A stretch of DNA of 64,000 bases. Source: Candidatus Kryptobacter tengchongensis (GTDB lineage Bacteria; Bacteroidota; Ignavibacteria; Kryptoniales; Kryptoniaceae). The stretch is from positions 1 through 64,000 of the forward strand of contig FAON01000014.1 of NCBI GenBank assembly GCA_001485605.1, in the 5' to 3' direction. A program made the position numbers and the translations under genes. Of this stretch, positions 16,535 through 25,329 are shown piece after piece. Each line of letters begins with the position of its first letter. Within the stretch, counting starts at the first letter, position 1. A model generated the notes under the pieces. That model had not been told where the DNA came from and did no database searches. It was given only the letters and a program-made list of their open reading frames with translations.

Positions 16535-19285
16535 ATGTGGAGGTCAATTAAAGTATTTGGGCTTTCTCTAATTCTTACCCTGATAATTTCATCTTTAGCC
16601 CTTGCTCAGTTAAAACTTTCCCCCGTATGGGCTAAAAAAGCTGGGGAAGTTTCCTGGCTTAAAACTGATCACACAACGCGCGGGATAGCTTATAATCCTG
16701 TTAATGACCATGTTTATGTCGTTTCAAGAAGCGCTGGATTAAATGTTATAATTCTTAACGCTGCAACTGGTGATTCACTTGGAAAGTTAGATGTAACAGG
16801 TATCAGTGGTGGTTTTTTTGTTTTAAATATGATTGATGTTTCAAGTGATGGTGTTATTTATGCATGTAACTTAGTTACATCTGCAAATGCTGAATTTAAG
16901 GTATATCGGTGGACTGATGAAAATTCTGCTCCGACAGTTGCGGTTTCATGGATAAGCGATGGTAGATATGGTGACGCATTTGCTGTTGATGGTTCTGGGA
17001 CAAATACAAAAATTTATGTAAGTGGTAGTGGAAACGACAAAGTAGCTGTTTTTGGGACAACCGATGGGGTAAACTTCACATTTGAAAAGTCAATCACTGT
17101 TGGCGCAGGGCGTGCACGACTTGGAATTGATATTGACGAAAACGGAAACATTTGGGGTAATGGCGCTGGGACAATTGCTGGAGTCTGGGATCAAAATGGA
17201 ACTCTTCTTGGTGAGATACAGGGGACATCGGGAACAGCAACCGCCGACCTGGCTTTAACAAGCTCCGGGAGGAAGTTATTCTTCACATTAGGTATGGGTG
17301 CTGGGGTATCGTCTCCATATTTTAAGTTCTATGTCTACGATGTGACAGAAGGTCCGGCAAAGGCGAGACTGATCGCTGTAACTGATAGCGTTACTGGAAA
17401 TTCAAATGCAAATGGAACTGGAAGAGCAGTATATGACCCACGACGCCATAGGATGATTGCTCTTGCGACAAACAATTATCTTGCCTCATTCCAATTGACA
17501 TATCAAGTTACCTTTAATGTAAACACCGCAACATCTCCGAAATTTTTAGTTGATACCTCGCTTGTGGAGGTCCGCGGTTCACATCCATTGCTTGGACCCT
17601 GGGGTAGTGCACCGACTAATAGAATGACAAATGTTGGCGGTGATTATTGGAAATTATCTATTGATTTTCCTGACACAATGGTTGGGAAGGAAGTTGAATA
17701 TAAATTCTATGCTGAAGATTGGGAAGATGGTTCTAATTATTCATTGACCATACCTGCGTCAGATACGACATTGCCTTTAGTTTTCTTCCGTAAGCAAGGT
17801 TTCGGACCAAATCCGCCATATACGCCAACTGATTCAATTGATGTGTGGTTCAGAGTTTATGTTTATAACATCCCCGAATTTGATCCAGCTCAGCATGTTG
17901 TTGGGGTTCGCGGTGCTCAATTGCCAAACCACAATGATTTTGGTGATATAAGCTGGAGTAGGACATTTGTTTTAAATCCAGAGCCAGCAAATGATAAAGT
18001 TTGGTCTGGAAGGTTAAGATTTCCGTCACCATCTGGAATTGCTTATAAATTTGTGATTGCCTCCAGGGATAACCCAGATAATATTATAAAGTGGGAATCA
18101 GATCCAAATAGAGAGGTCACAGTAAATAAAGATACAACGCTTAGATGGACGACATTTGACAGGAAAGTTATAGCGCCAGCGAAACCAGTTGCTCTTTACT
18201 TTAGTGTTGACATGAGCGTAATGCAAGGTGCAGGAATTTTCTATCCAGATAGCGGTGATGTTGTGTTAGTTCGTGGTAGTTTCAATGGTTGGGGTGAGGT
18301 TGATTCACTTAGCCCATCCATACTTGAACCTGGTATATGGGAAAAATATATAACAATTACAGCTGCGCCCGGGGACTTCATTGAATTTAAGTACTACATT
18401 AAAACTGGAACGAATAATCAAGCAAGGGTTCCAAATGGTGGATGGGAGACAGGGGTAAATAGAAGATATACATTTACTGATGCTGATACGCAGGAGGTTG
18501 TAAGAGATTACTTTAACAAGCTTGGTCCGGAAGGTTATGTGCAGAAGCCCGAAGGGGTTGAGGTATGGTTCTACTGTGATATGAGAGGGGTAACCGACAA
18601 AAATGGTGACCCAATTACAAGGGTTGATTCCTTATTCATTGCTGGAAGCACGCCTCCGTTATTCTGGATTTGGGATGAACCTACAAGAGATCGTTCAAAG
18701 TTGAGAATGTATGATGATGGCAGATATCCTGATAAAATTGCTGGAGATACGATTTACGCTGTTGCCTTGACATTCCCGAAATGGAGCATAAAGGGACCGA
18801 TTCAATTTAAATTTGCAGTGAATGGAATAGTTGATAATGAGGCAGGTTTCCAAGAGGACCATCTCCTGTTCCTTGATGATATGCCTGGTCAACCTGGGTC
18901 AAAGGCGATAAATGAACTTGAGGTTGTTAAGTTTGGAAGACAGCGTGGCTTGGGTGCGTTCAAAGATACAGTTAGAATCGTGAATAAGTTCACAAGTGTC
19001 AAGCAAACCAATGAAATACCGCTTACATATGCACTTTATCAAAATTATCCAAATCCATTTAACCCAACTACGACAATTAAATATAGCATACCGAATACAG
19101 AGCGGGTTACATTGAAGATTTATAATATCCTTGGTCAAGAGGTTGCAACCCTTGTTGATGAGGAACAGAAACCAGGCGTTTATGAATTGAAGTTTGATGC
19201 TTCAAATCTTGCAAGCGGTGTTTACTTCTATAGGTTAAAAGCAGGTGGGTTTGTTGATGTTAAGAAGATGGTTTTGGTTAGGTAA
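16535..19285 (+). CDS. T9SS-secreted propeller protein with starch-binding-like modules
   Basis: The start is taken at ATG 16535, because GGGAGG (16522-16527) lies 7 bp upstream and a good signal peptide begins there (MWRSIKVFGLSLILTLIISS...); a TTG at 16520 in the same frame has no such site. The N-terminal third (to about residue 320) is a beta-propeller-like domain (RGIAYNPVNDHVYVVSR). Four beta-sandwich modules resembling CBM20/CBM48 starch-binding domains follow at about 322-430, 433-545, 557-665 and 675-780, with VRGSHPLLGPWG and VRGSFNGWGE as landmarks. The C-terminal T9SS sorting domain (from about residue 832) carries NYPNPFNPTTTIKYSIP. The likely role is a cell-surface starch-binding protein. 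No catalytic residues were recognised. A hairpin repeat follows the stop codon directly. Confidence 0.8.
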   Translation: MWRSIKVFGLSLILTLIISSLALAQLKLSPVWAKKAGEVSWLKTDHTTRGIAYNPVNDHVYVVSRSAGLNVIILNAATGDSLGKLDVTGISGGFFVLNMIDVSSDGVIYACNLVTSANAEFKVYRWTDENSAPTVAVSWISDGRYGDAFAVDGSGTNTKIYVSGSGNDKVAVFGTTDGVNFTFEKSITVGAGRARLGIDIDENGNIWGNGAGTIAGVWDQNGTLLGEIQGTSGTATADLALTSSGRKLFFTLGMGAGVSSPYFKFYVYDVTEGPAKARLIAVTDSVTGNSNANGTGRAVYDPRRHRMIALATNNYLASFQLTYQVTFNVNTATSPKFLVDTSLVEVRGSHPLLGPWGSAPTNRMTNVGGDYWKLSIDFPDTMVGKEVEYKFYAEDWEDGSNYSLTIPASDTTLPLVFFRKQGFGPNPPYTPTDSIDVWFRVYVYNIPEFDPAQHVVGVRGAQLPNHNDFGDISWSRTFVLNPEPANDKVWSGRLRFPSPSGIAYKFVIASRDNPDNIIKWESDPNREVTVNKDTTLRWTTFDRKVIAPAKPVALYFSVDMSVMQGAGIFYPDSGDVVLVRGSFNGWGEVDSLSPSILEPGIWEKYITITAAPGDFIEFKYYIKTGTNNQARVPNGGWETGVNRRYTFTDADTQEVVRDYFNKLGPEGYVQKPEGVEVWFYCDMRGVTDKNGDPITRVDSLFIAGSTPPLFWIWDEPTRDRSKLRMYDDGRYPDKIAGDTIYAVALTFPKWSIKGPIQFKFAVNGIVDNEAGFQEDHLLFLDDMPGQPGSKAINELEVVKFGRQRGLGAFKDTVRIVNKFTSVKQTNEIPLTYALYQNYPNPFNPTTTIKYSIPNTERVTLKIYNILGQEVATLVDEEQKPGVYELKFDASNLASGVYFYRLKAGGFVDVKKMVLVR

Positions 19286-19286
19286 A

Positions 19287-19393
19287 TGACTCACCCTCTA
19301 TCCCCCTCTCTACTTATGTAGGGAGGGGGAACTTAACTCGCCCCCTATCCCCTCTCTAATTTAGTAAAGAGGGGGTAGGTAGGGTGAGTAATA
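19287..19393. repeat. Hairpin repeats after a T9SS cargo gene (two units)
   Basis: Two units of the 6988-7752 family: the first starts TGACTCACCCTCTATCCCCC with the complementary arm GTAGGGAGGGGGA, and the second starts CTCGCCCCCTATCCCC and ends GTAGGGTGAGT. The first unit begins 2 bp after the stop codon. Confidence 0.8.
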
Positions 19394-19451
19394 AAAATAG
19401 CAATTTAAATTCATTCAATTTAAGTGAAACAAAATAAAATGGAGGCGAGCT

Positions 19452-20834
19452 ATGAAGAGAATATTTTTAACTATTGGAATAATTGTGTTTGCCTTTTCTT
19501 TTGCAATGGCTCAAATAACAATTGATGGAATTATTCAAGAGGCGCAATATGCTTTAATAGCAACAAAACAAAATAATAACCAAGGATTTGGTCCAAATAT
19601 TGATATTCAAAAAATTTACTATTATCCTGATGTTAGTGAGTCAAAACTATATATAGGTGTTGTTTGTAAATTAAACACAGCATCAAATGATGGCATAGGT
19701 ATTTGGTTAAATATTAAAGGTTCAGGCTCTAATACTGGAAGATCAGCTGGGCAACCTTTAGGGATTGGTAGTGGAGGTTATCATTATATTGGTGCTAATA
19801 ATAGTAACTATAAAGCTGATTTTGAAGTTGATTTTATGTTCGCTTTTAATCCTGGTAATAGTACTACAACGGTGTATTTTGATGCTGCAAAGTGGATTTC
19901 CAATACGTCTTATGTTCATTATCAAGGTTTCTGTGATCAATCTGGGACCTCTGCAACGAATTTTGGTGAAGATGGCACTGTTTTTACTCAAAATAGTGTA
20001 ACATTTGCTTTTAATAATTCTGGTTCAACAAATACGGGACTTGAAATTTCCATACCGTTTTCCCAACTTGGTCCAAATGTTACGGCTTCAAATACATTTG
20101 AGATTTTTGCGTTTGTTGTAAGTAATACTGCTTACTTTTCTAATGTAACAGTTCCAGGAAATGTTAGTGTAGGTAATCTTGGGTTTGATCCAGATTTTGG
20201 TAGCATTTCAGGAGGACCTTACCATACAGCTGAATATTCTCTTCCTGTCCAATCTGTATTAGTTTCGGCTATATCTGGTGATTCAAAGGTTACGCTCGTT
20301 TGGGAGACAAGAAGCGAATTTGATAATGCTGGATTTGAAATTTTCCGAAAGGCTCAGGATGAGACCGAGCATAAACTTATATCAAGTTATACAACAAACG
20401 ATGCTCTCAAGGGTCTTGGAACAAGTCCATATGGGAAGAGATATACTTATGTTGATTATAATGTTCGTAATGGAGTTGAATATGAATACAAAATTTACGC
20501 CGTAAGTTTCAGCGGTCAAAGACAAGAGATCGGTGTTGTATTTGCTAAACCAGGGTCGGAGCTTCCTGATAAGTTTGTTCTTTACCAAAATTATCCTAAC
20601 CCATTTAATCCAGGGACAGAAATAAAATTTGATTTGCCTGAATCTGGGTATGTTAAACTTGAAGTCTTCAATGCAATTGGTGAAAGAGTTTCAATTCTTT
20701 ATGATGGGTATATGGAGGCTGGATATAGTAAGACTATAAGATGGAATGCAAGTGGATTGCCAAGCGGGGTTTACTTTTACAAGTTAACAGCAGGCAAATT
20801 CGTTGATGTTAAGAAGATGGTTTTGGTTAGGTAA
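19452..20834 (+). CDS. T9SS-secreted protein with a DOMON/CBM9-like domain
   Basis: A 460-residue protein with a clear signal peptide (MKRIFLTIGIIVFAFSFAMAQ) and GGAGG at 19441-19445, 6 bp before ATG. Residues about 22-260 resemble the DOMON/family-9 carbohydrate-binding fold: ITIDGIIQEAQYALIA at the start, then strands such as LYIGVVCKL and a GLEISIPFSQLG strand. A short Fn3-like segment follows (SKVTLVWETRSEFDNAGFEI, about 275-370). The T9SS sorting domain (about 373-460) has NYPNPFNPGTEIKFDLP and GVYFYKLTAGKFVDVKKM. It probably binds sugar polymer at the cell surface. The last 33 bases of the gene and about 46 bases beyond are almost identical to the end of the previous T9SS gene. Confidence 0.75.
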   Translation: MKRIFLTIGIIVFAFSFAMAQITIDGIIQEAQYALIATKQNNNQGFGPNIDIQKIYYYPDVSESKLYIGVVCKLNTASNDGIGIWLNIKGSGSNTGRSAGQPLGIGSGGYHYIGANNSNYKADFEVDFMFAFNPGNSTTTVYFDAAKWISNTSYVHYQGFCDQSGTSATNFGEDGTVFTQNSVTFAFNNSGSTNTGLEISIPFSQLGPNVTASNTFEIFAFVVSNTAYFSNVTVPGNVSVGNLGFDPDFGSISGGPYHTAEYSLPVQSVLVSAISGDSKVTLVWETRSEFDNAGFEIFRKAQDETEHKLISSYTTNDALKGLGTSPYGKRYTYVDYNVRNGVEYEYKIYAVSFSGQRQEIGVVFAKPGSELPDKFVLYQNYPNPFNPGTEIKFDLPESGYVKLEVFNAIGERVSILYDGYMEAGYSKTIRWNASGLPSGVYFYKLTAGKFVDVKKMVLVR

Positions 20835-20835
20835 A

Positions 20836-20998
20836 TGACTCACCCTCTATCCCCCTCTCTACTGATGTAGGGAGGGGGAATTTGACTCACCCCCTATCCC
20901 CCTCTCTAATTTAGAGAGGGGGATGGGAGTGGGTGGGTTAATATATTTTTAGTTTCCTCCTCTGCTGATGCGGAGATGGAGGGAAAGAATGGCGAGTA
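20836..20998. repeat. Hairpin repeats after a second T9SS cargo gene
   Basis: Two good units of the same family (GACTCACCCTCTATCCCCC...GTAGGGAGGGGGAA, then GACTCACCCCCTATCCCCC...AGAGGGGGATGGG). A degraded third follows (TTTCCTCCTCTGCTGATGCGGAGATGGAGGGAAA), itself a near-perfect short palindrome. Confidence 0.8.
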
Positions 20999-21023
20999 AA
21001 TTAAAAAAACATTAGGACTGATC

Positions 21024-24000
21024 ATGTTTATCTTTAGAATTTTTACCCTTATTTTCATCTTCGCTCAATTTATTCTCTCTCAAACGGTTCCAGTTACATT
21101 CTACTATAAGCCTCAAACGCCGGTTAATGCTGTTTTCCTTGCAGGTTCCTTTAATAATTGGGGAAATAATGTTAATGGAATCGTCTCAGATACGAGATTT
21201 AAGATGAATTACGATGCTGTTAATGATGTGTGGTATAAAGTTGAAAATCTTGGCATTGGTACCCATGAATATAAATTTGTTGAAGATAGAAATAACGATG
21301 GTAAAGGTGAAACTTGGATAACTGACCCCAATAACCCGAGAATTAATTATTCAAATTTTAACAACTCAATTATCATCGTCTCAGACCCGATGGTTTTTCA
21401 TCTTTTGCCAAAGCATGGAACGATAACGAATCGTGACCAGCCTGAAATTTCTGCTTATATTTTTTACTCTTCAGGAACAACCATTTCAGAGATTAATCTT
21501 TATATAGATAACGAGCTTATTCCAAATGGAATTACATATTTTAATCCAGGGAGTCAAAGGTTTAGTTATACCCCAGTTCAGCCTCTTTCAAATGGTCAAC
21601 ATTTTATAAAGCTTGAGGTTAAAACAACCACAGGAAAAACCGCTTTTGATACATCAAAGTTTACTGTGGATGTAACATACAGAGTTTATCAGGCTGAATA
21701 TGAATTTATATTTGATCCAAGAAGTTCGCGAAATTCTTACAGAAATATAACTTCGGTTAGCTTGCGTGGTGAGTTCAATAACTGGGGGGAAGACCTGATG
21801 CAATATGATTCTCTTCGTGCTGTGTGGACGAAGACTTTGAAATTGACTGAAGGGGAATATGAGTATAAATTTTATCTTAACGGCTCAATATGGACTGCTG
21901 ATCCTGACAATCCGATAACGCGGGGGACTTATGGAAATTCGGTCGCTTTTGTAAGCAGGGTATTGAAGCCGTATTTTAAAATTTTAAATCCACCTAACGG
22001 GAAAATTTATGTTGATACCGTAAATTCAATTAATGTTTTGGCAAAAGTTTTTGATAGCTCAAGGGAAAAGGGCATTAACCCAAACAGTGTAAAAGTTTAT
22101 CTTGATGGAGTTTTAGTTCAATCAAGTTATGATACAGTCACAAAAACAGTTACAGCACAAATTAATAACTTAACACCCGGAAGACATGAATTAAAATTTG
22201 AAGCAAGCGATAAAGAAGGCAATTATGGGGTAACTTATTCAACATTTGGTATTTATCCTCCGAATTCGGGATTTCACTATGTTGATAACACAAATGATGA
22301 CATTGGCGATGGTGATTATGTCTATCCGAACGGATTTTTGCCAGGTTCTTGTGATATTCAGGAGTTCAAAGCATACGCTAATCAAAGTCAAGATACTATT
22401 TTCTTTGAGATAAAGTTAAGGGATATAACCAAAAACACAGCTCTTGTTTTTTTAATAAACAGTTCAATTGATAATTTTATACCTGATCCATTTTCAGCGG
22501 AGGTTAAAATTCCTGACTTCAGCGACCGTGGTATTTATGTTATTTTCACCCCTGGCGTAAATAGAAGTGAGTTTAACGCCATATACACTAAAATCTCTCC
22601 CCTCGTAAAGAGCAGAAACATTTCATATAACCCCGATGCTATAATATCTGACACTTTGAGATTCCATCTTGCGCTTGATGAAATTATAAATTACCTTGGG
22701 TCGTTCAGCGGGAAACTTTATTATACGGTTTATTCATTCCTTATTGATACGCTTGGAAATCCAGTTAAAATCACATCAACAAATGGTGGAAGTGATCAAC
22801 CTGGAAATCCGAAAGTTTTTGATATCGCTTTTATTGATGATGCTATACAAAAGAAAATTTTAAGTTATTATGTTGTCGGTTCTTCCCCAATTCTTGCGAC
22901 GATAGATAACGAATGGAGAGGTTTTGCAGGGATCACGCCAGATCAAATCGGGATTGATATGAGCGGTATTCCGATTGTTAAAATTACAACACAACCAAGA
23001 AAAACAAGAAAATCTTCAATCGTAATACGAGGTGAGATAACACATCAAGATGGGACCCCGGCAAGTGAGGTAACTTATATTGAACTATTTGTTAATGGCA
23101 ATAGAGGGACATTTGGCGCATCAAATGGTAAATTTTCCGTCACTGTTAACCTTGTTGAGGGAGATAACATAATCCAGGCGAAAGCAACAATAGGGAATAA
23201 ATCGGGTTATTCAAATAAAGTTAACATTTACAGAGTTGTTGAACATAAACCATTTGCAAAAATTAAATTTATCCTTGGCGATTCTAACATAACCCTTGAT
23301 GCGGGGGAGAGCACGGATCCTGATTCAGACCCATTGACATTCATCTGGTTTGCTGATTCAACTAATCCAGAGATTATCCCGGGTGTAAATGGTTCAACAG
23401 CACAAAATATAACAATTCCAAAACCCTCAAGCCCAGGAGAGTATTATTTTACCCTCATTGCCAGAGATCCGTCTGGAAATGCAGATACAACACGAAATTA
23501 TTTTGTAGTTAAATCTGATGGGAACATCCATCTGCCGGGATATGCGGATAACCCATCTTGGGTGAAAAATGCGAGAATGTATCTTATCTTTCTTCATTCC
23601 TTTACTCAAGATGGCACAATAAGAGCAGCGACACAAAAGCTTGATTATGTAAAATCAATGGGATATAATGTAATTTGGCTTATGCCAATAATGAAAAATC
23701 AATACACAATTGATGCAGTTGGCGGTGGATATGGAATTGTGGATTTCTATCAAATTGCCCCTGAATATGGAACGATGGATGATTTCAAAGAATTTCTTAA
23801 TAAAGCTCATTCACTTGGAATAAAAGTTATCCTTGATATAACCACGAATCATGTTGCTGATGGTCATCCCTGGATTCAAAGTATACGGAGATATAAACAG
23901 GATTCACCATATTGGGATTTTGTTCAACATGTTATTTTCTCACACGGCGAAGAATTACCGCAGTCCTATGCACCTGATTCCGCTTATGTTCGGTATGCTG

Positions 24001-25271
24001 ATTGGTCACTTGCAAATTTAAATTGGGCTGATGTTGATTTGAGAAGTTATATGCTTGATATGTTAAAGTGGTGGGTGAAAGATGTTGGAGTTGATGGGTT
24101 TAGGTTTGATGTTTACTGGGGACCTCAAAGAAGATATGGCGAGCAAAACTTCGGAGTCCCAATTAGAAATACCTTAAAGCATGTTAAACCAGATATTCTA
24201 CTTCTTGCAGAGGCTGCTGGAACTGGTCCTGGAACTGAGGTAATCTATGCAGATCAAGGTGGCGGCGTTGATGTTGCCTATGATAGAAATATGTGGAGTG
24301 TGTTTAGAAATGCTTATTCATTAAGCTTGAGTGAAATAAATGATAAAGCTACAAATTACGGTTATTACCCGGGTCCAAATTCACAATATCTGCGGTATAT
24401 GGAAAATCAAGATGAGTCAAGAATTGCTTTTATTTACCAAAGTGATTTGAGAAAAACAAAGCCACTTGCAACGATTCTTTTCACTTCTCCGGGGATACCG
24501 CTTGTCTACGCTGGTCAAGAGGTTGGTTTTGGAAATGGAATGGGAGAATTTGAAGGTAGAAGATTTAAAATCAATTGGAATGACACCGATAAAGAACTTT
24601 TACAAGCACACTATCAACGTCTTGCTTTTATAAGAGATAAGTTTCCCGCCTTCAGAAGCAGAGAACATCAGATGCTTAACACCGGTGATTCAAAGGTTTA
24701 TGCGTATGTTAAAAGATATGAAAATCAAAATGGGCTTGTCGTTGTGAATCTTTCAGGCGATGTTAAGAACATTAACTTGAACATCAGAGATTATGTTTCG
24801 TTCACGGGCGGAGTTCAGTCTGGAAGGAATTATTACCTTAATGATTTGTTATCAAATAGCTACACTCTTTTGAATGGCGATGCCTTACAGAATATTTCTG
24901 TAACACTTGAACCTTACGGCTCAGCCGTTTTCACAGTTTCCATAACTCGCGATACCGTTTCAGTTCCACCAATTGTCTCGGTTGAAAATGATTTCGGTGA
25001 AATTCCAGTAAATTTCAAACTTTATCAAAATTATCCAAACCCATTTAATCCATCAACTTTTATTGAATTTGATATACCTGAAAGAACAAGAGTGAAGCTT
25101 GCAATATATAATGTGCTGGGACAGGAAGTTAAGGTTTTAATTGATGGGGAACTTGAGCCAGGCAGACATAAAATTAAATTTGATTCCAACGGTTTGCCAA
25201 GCGGAATTTATTTTTATCGTTTGTCTTCCAACGGTTTCAGTCAGATACGAAAAATGGTGTTGATAAAGTGA
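21024..25271 (+). CDS. T9SS-secreted GH13 alpha-amylase with starch-binding domains
   Basis: A 1415-residue extracellular alpha-glucan hydrolase. A signal peptide (1-19) is followed by: CBM48/AMPK-type domain 1 (about 22-120, VFLAGSFNNWGNN); an Ig-like domain; CBM48-type domain 2 (about 226-312, LRGEFNNWGED); an Ig-like domain (about 315-410); a glucodextranase C-like DOMON domain (about 412-640); an Ig-like and a PKD-like domain (about 650-830); and a GH13 TIM barrel (about 850-1215). The barrel keeps DITTNHV, the nucleophile Asp1029 (GFRFDVYWG), the acid/base Glu1063 (LLLAEAAG) and Asp1130 in ENQDES in place of the usual NHD. A C-terminal beta domain and a T9SS sorting domain (from about 1331, NYPNPFNPSTFIEFDIP) end the protein. 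It probably cleaves starch or maltodextrin on the cell surface and feeds the transport genes around it. Confidence 0.9.
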   Translation: MFIFRIFTLIFIFAQFILSQTVPVTFYYKPQTPVNAVFLAGSFNNWGNNVNGIVSDTRFKMNYDAVNDVWYKVENLGIGTHEYKFVEDRNNDGKGETWITDPNNPRINYSNFNNSIIIVSDPMVFHLLPKHGTITNRDQPEISAYIFYSSGTTISEINLYIDNELIPNGITYFNPGSQRFSYTPVQPLSNGQHFIKLEVKTTTGKTAFDTSKFTVDVTYRVYQAEYEFIFDPRSSRNSYRNITSVSLRGEFNNWGEDLMQYDSLRAVWTKTLKLTEGEYEYKFYLNGSIWTADPDNPITRGTYGNSVAFVSRVLKPYFKILNPPNGKIYVDTVNSINVLAKVFDSSREKGINPNSVKVYLDGVLVQSSYDTVTKTVTAQINNLTPGRHELKFEASDKEGNYGVTYSTFGIYPPNSGFHYVDNTNDDIGDGDYVYPNGFLPGSCDIQEFKAYANQSQDTIFFEIKLRDITKNTALVFLINSSIDNFIPDPFSAEVKIPDFSDRGIYVIFTPGVNRSEFNAIYTKISPLVKSRNISYNPDAIISDTLRFHLALDEIINYLGSFSGKLYYTVYSFLIDTLGNPVKITSTNGGSDQPGNPKVFDIAFIDDAIQKKILSYYVVGSSPILATIDNEWRGFAGITPDQIGIDMSGIPIVKITTQPRKTRKSSIVIRGEITHQDGTPASEVTYIELFVNGNRGTFGASNGKFSVTVNLVEGDNIIQAKATIGNKSGYSNKVNIYRVVEHKPFAKIKFILGDSNITLDAGESTDPDSDPLTFIWFADSTNPEIIPGVNGSTAQNITIPKPSSPGEYYFTLIARDPSGNADTTRNYFVVKSDGNIHLPGYADNPSWVKNARMYLIFLHSFTQDGTIRAATQKLDYVKSMGYNVIWLMPIMKNQYTIDAVGGGYGIVDFYQIAPEYGTMDDFKEFLNKAHSLGIKVILDITTNHVADGHPWIQSIRRYKQDSPYWDFVQHVIFSHGEELPQSYAPDSAYVRYADWSLANLNWADVDLRSYMLDMLKWWVKDVGVDGFRFDVYWGPQRRYGEQNFGVPIRNTLKHVKPDILLLAEAAGTGPGTEVIYADQGGGVDVAYDRNMWSVFRNAYSLSLSEINDKATNYGYYPGPNSQYLRYMENQDESRIAFIYQSDLRKTKPLATILFTSPGIPLVYAGQEVGFGNGMGEFEGRRFKINWNDTDKELLQAHYQRLAFIRDKFPAFRSREHQMLNTGDSKVYAYVKRYENQNGLVVVNLSGDVKNINLNIRDYVSFTGGVQSGRNYYLNDLLSNSYTLLNGDALQNISVTLEPYGSAVFTVSITRDTVSVPPIVSVENDFGEIPVNFKLYQNYPNPFNPSTFIEFDIPERTRVKLAIYNVLGQEVKVLIDGELEPGRHKIKFDSNGLPSGIYFYRLSSNGFSQIRKMVLIK

Positions 25272-25329
25272 AAAACTCTTCATAAATCCTCGGCGATGGT
25301 TAATTAAAAATTAAAAATACCTTTACGAA

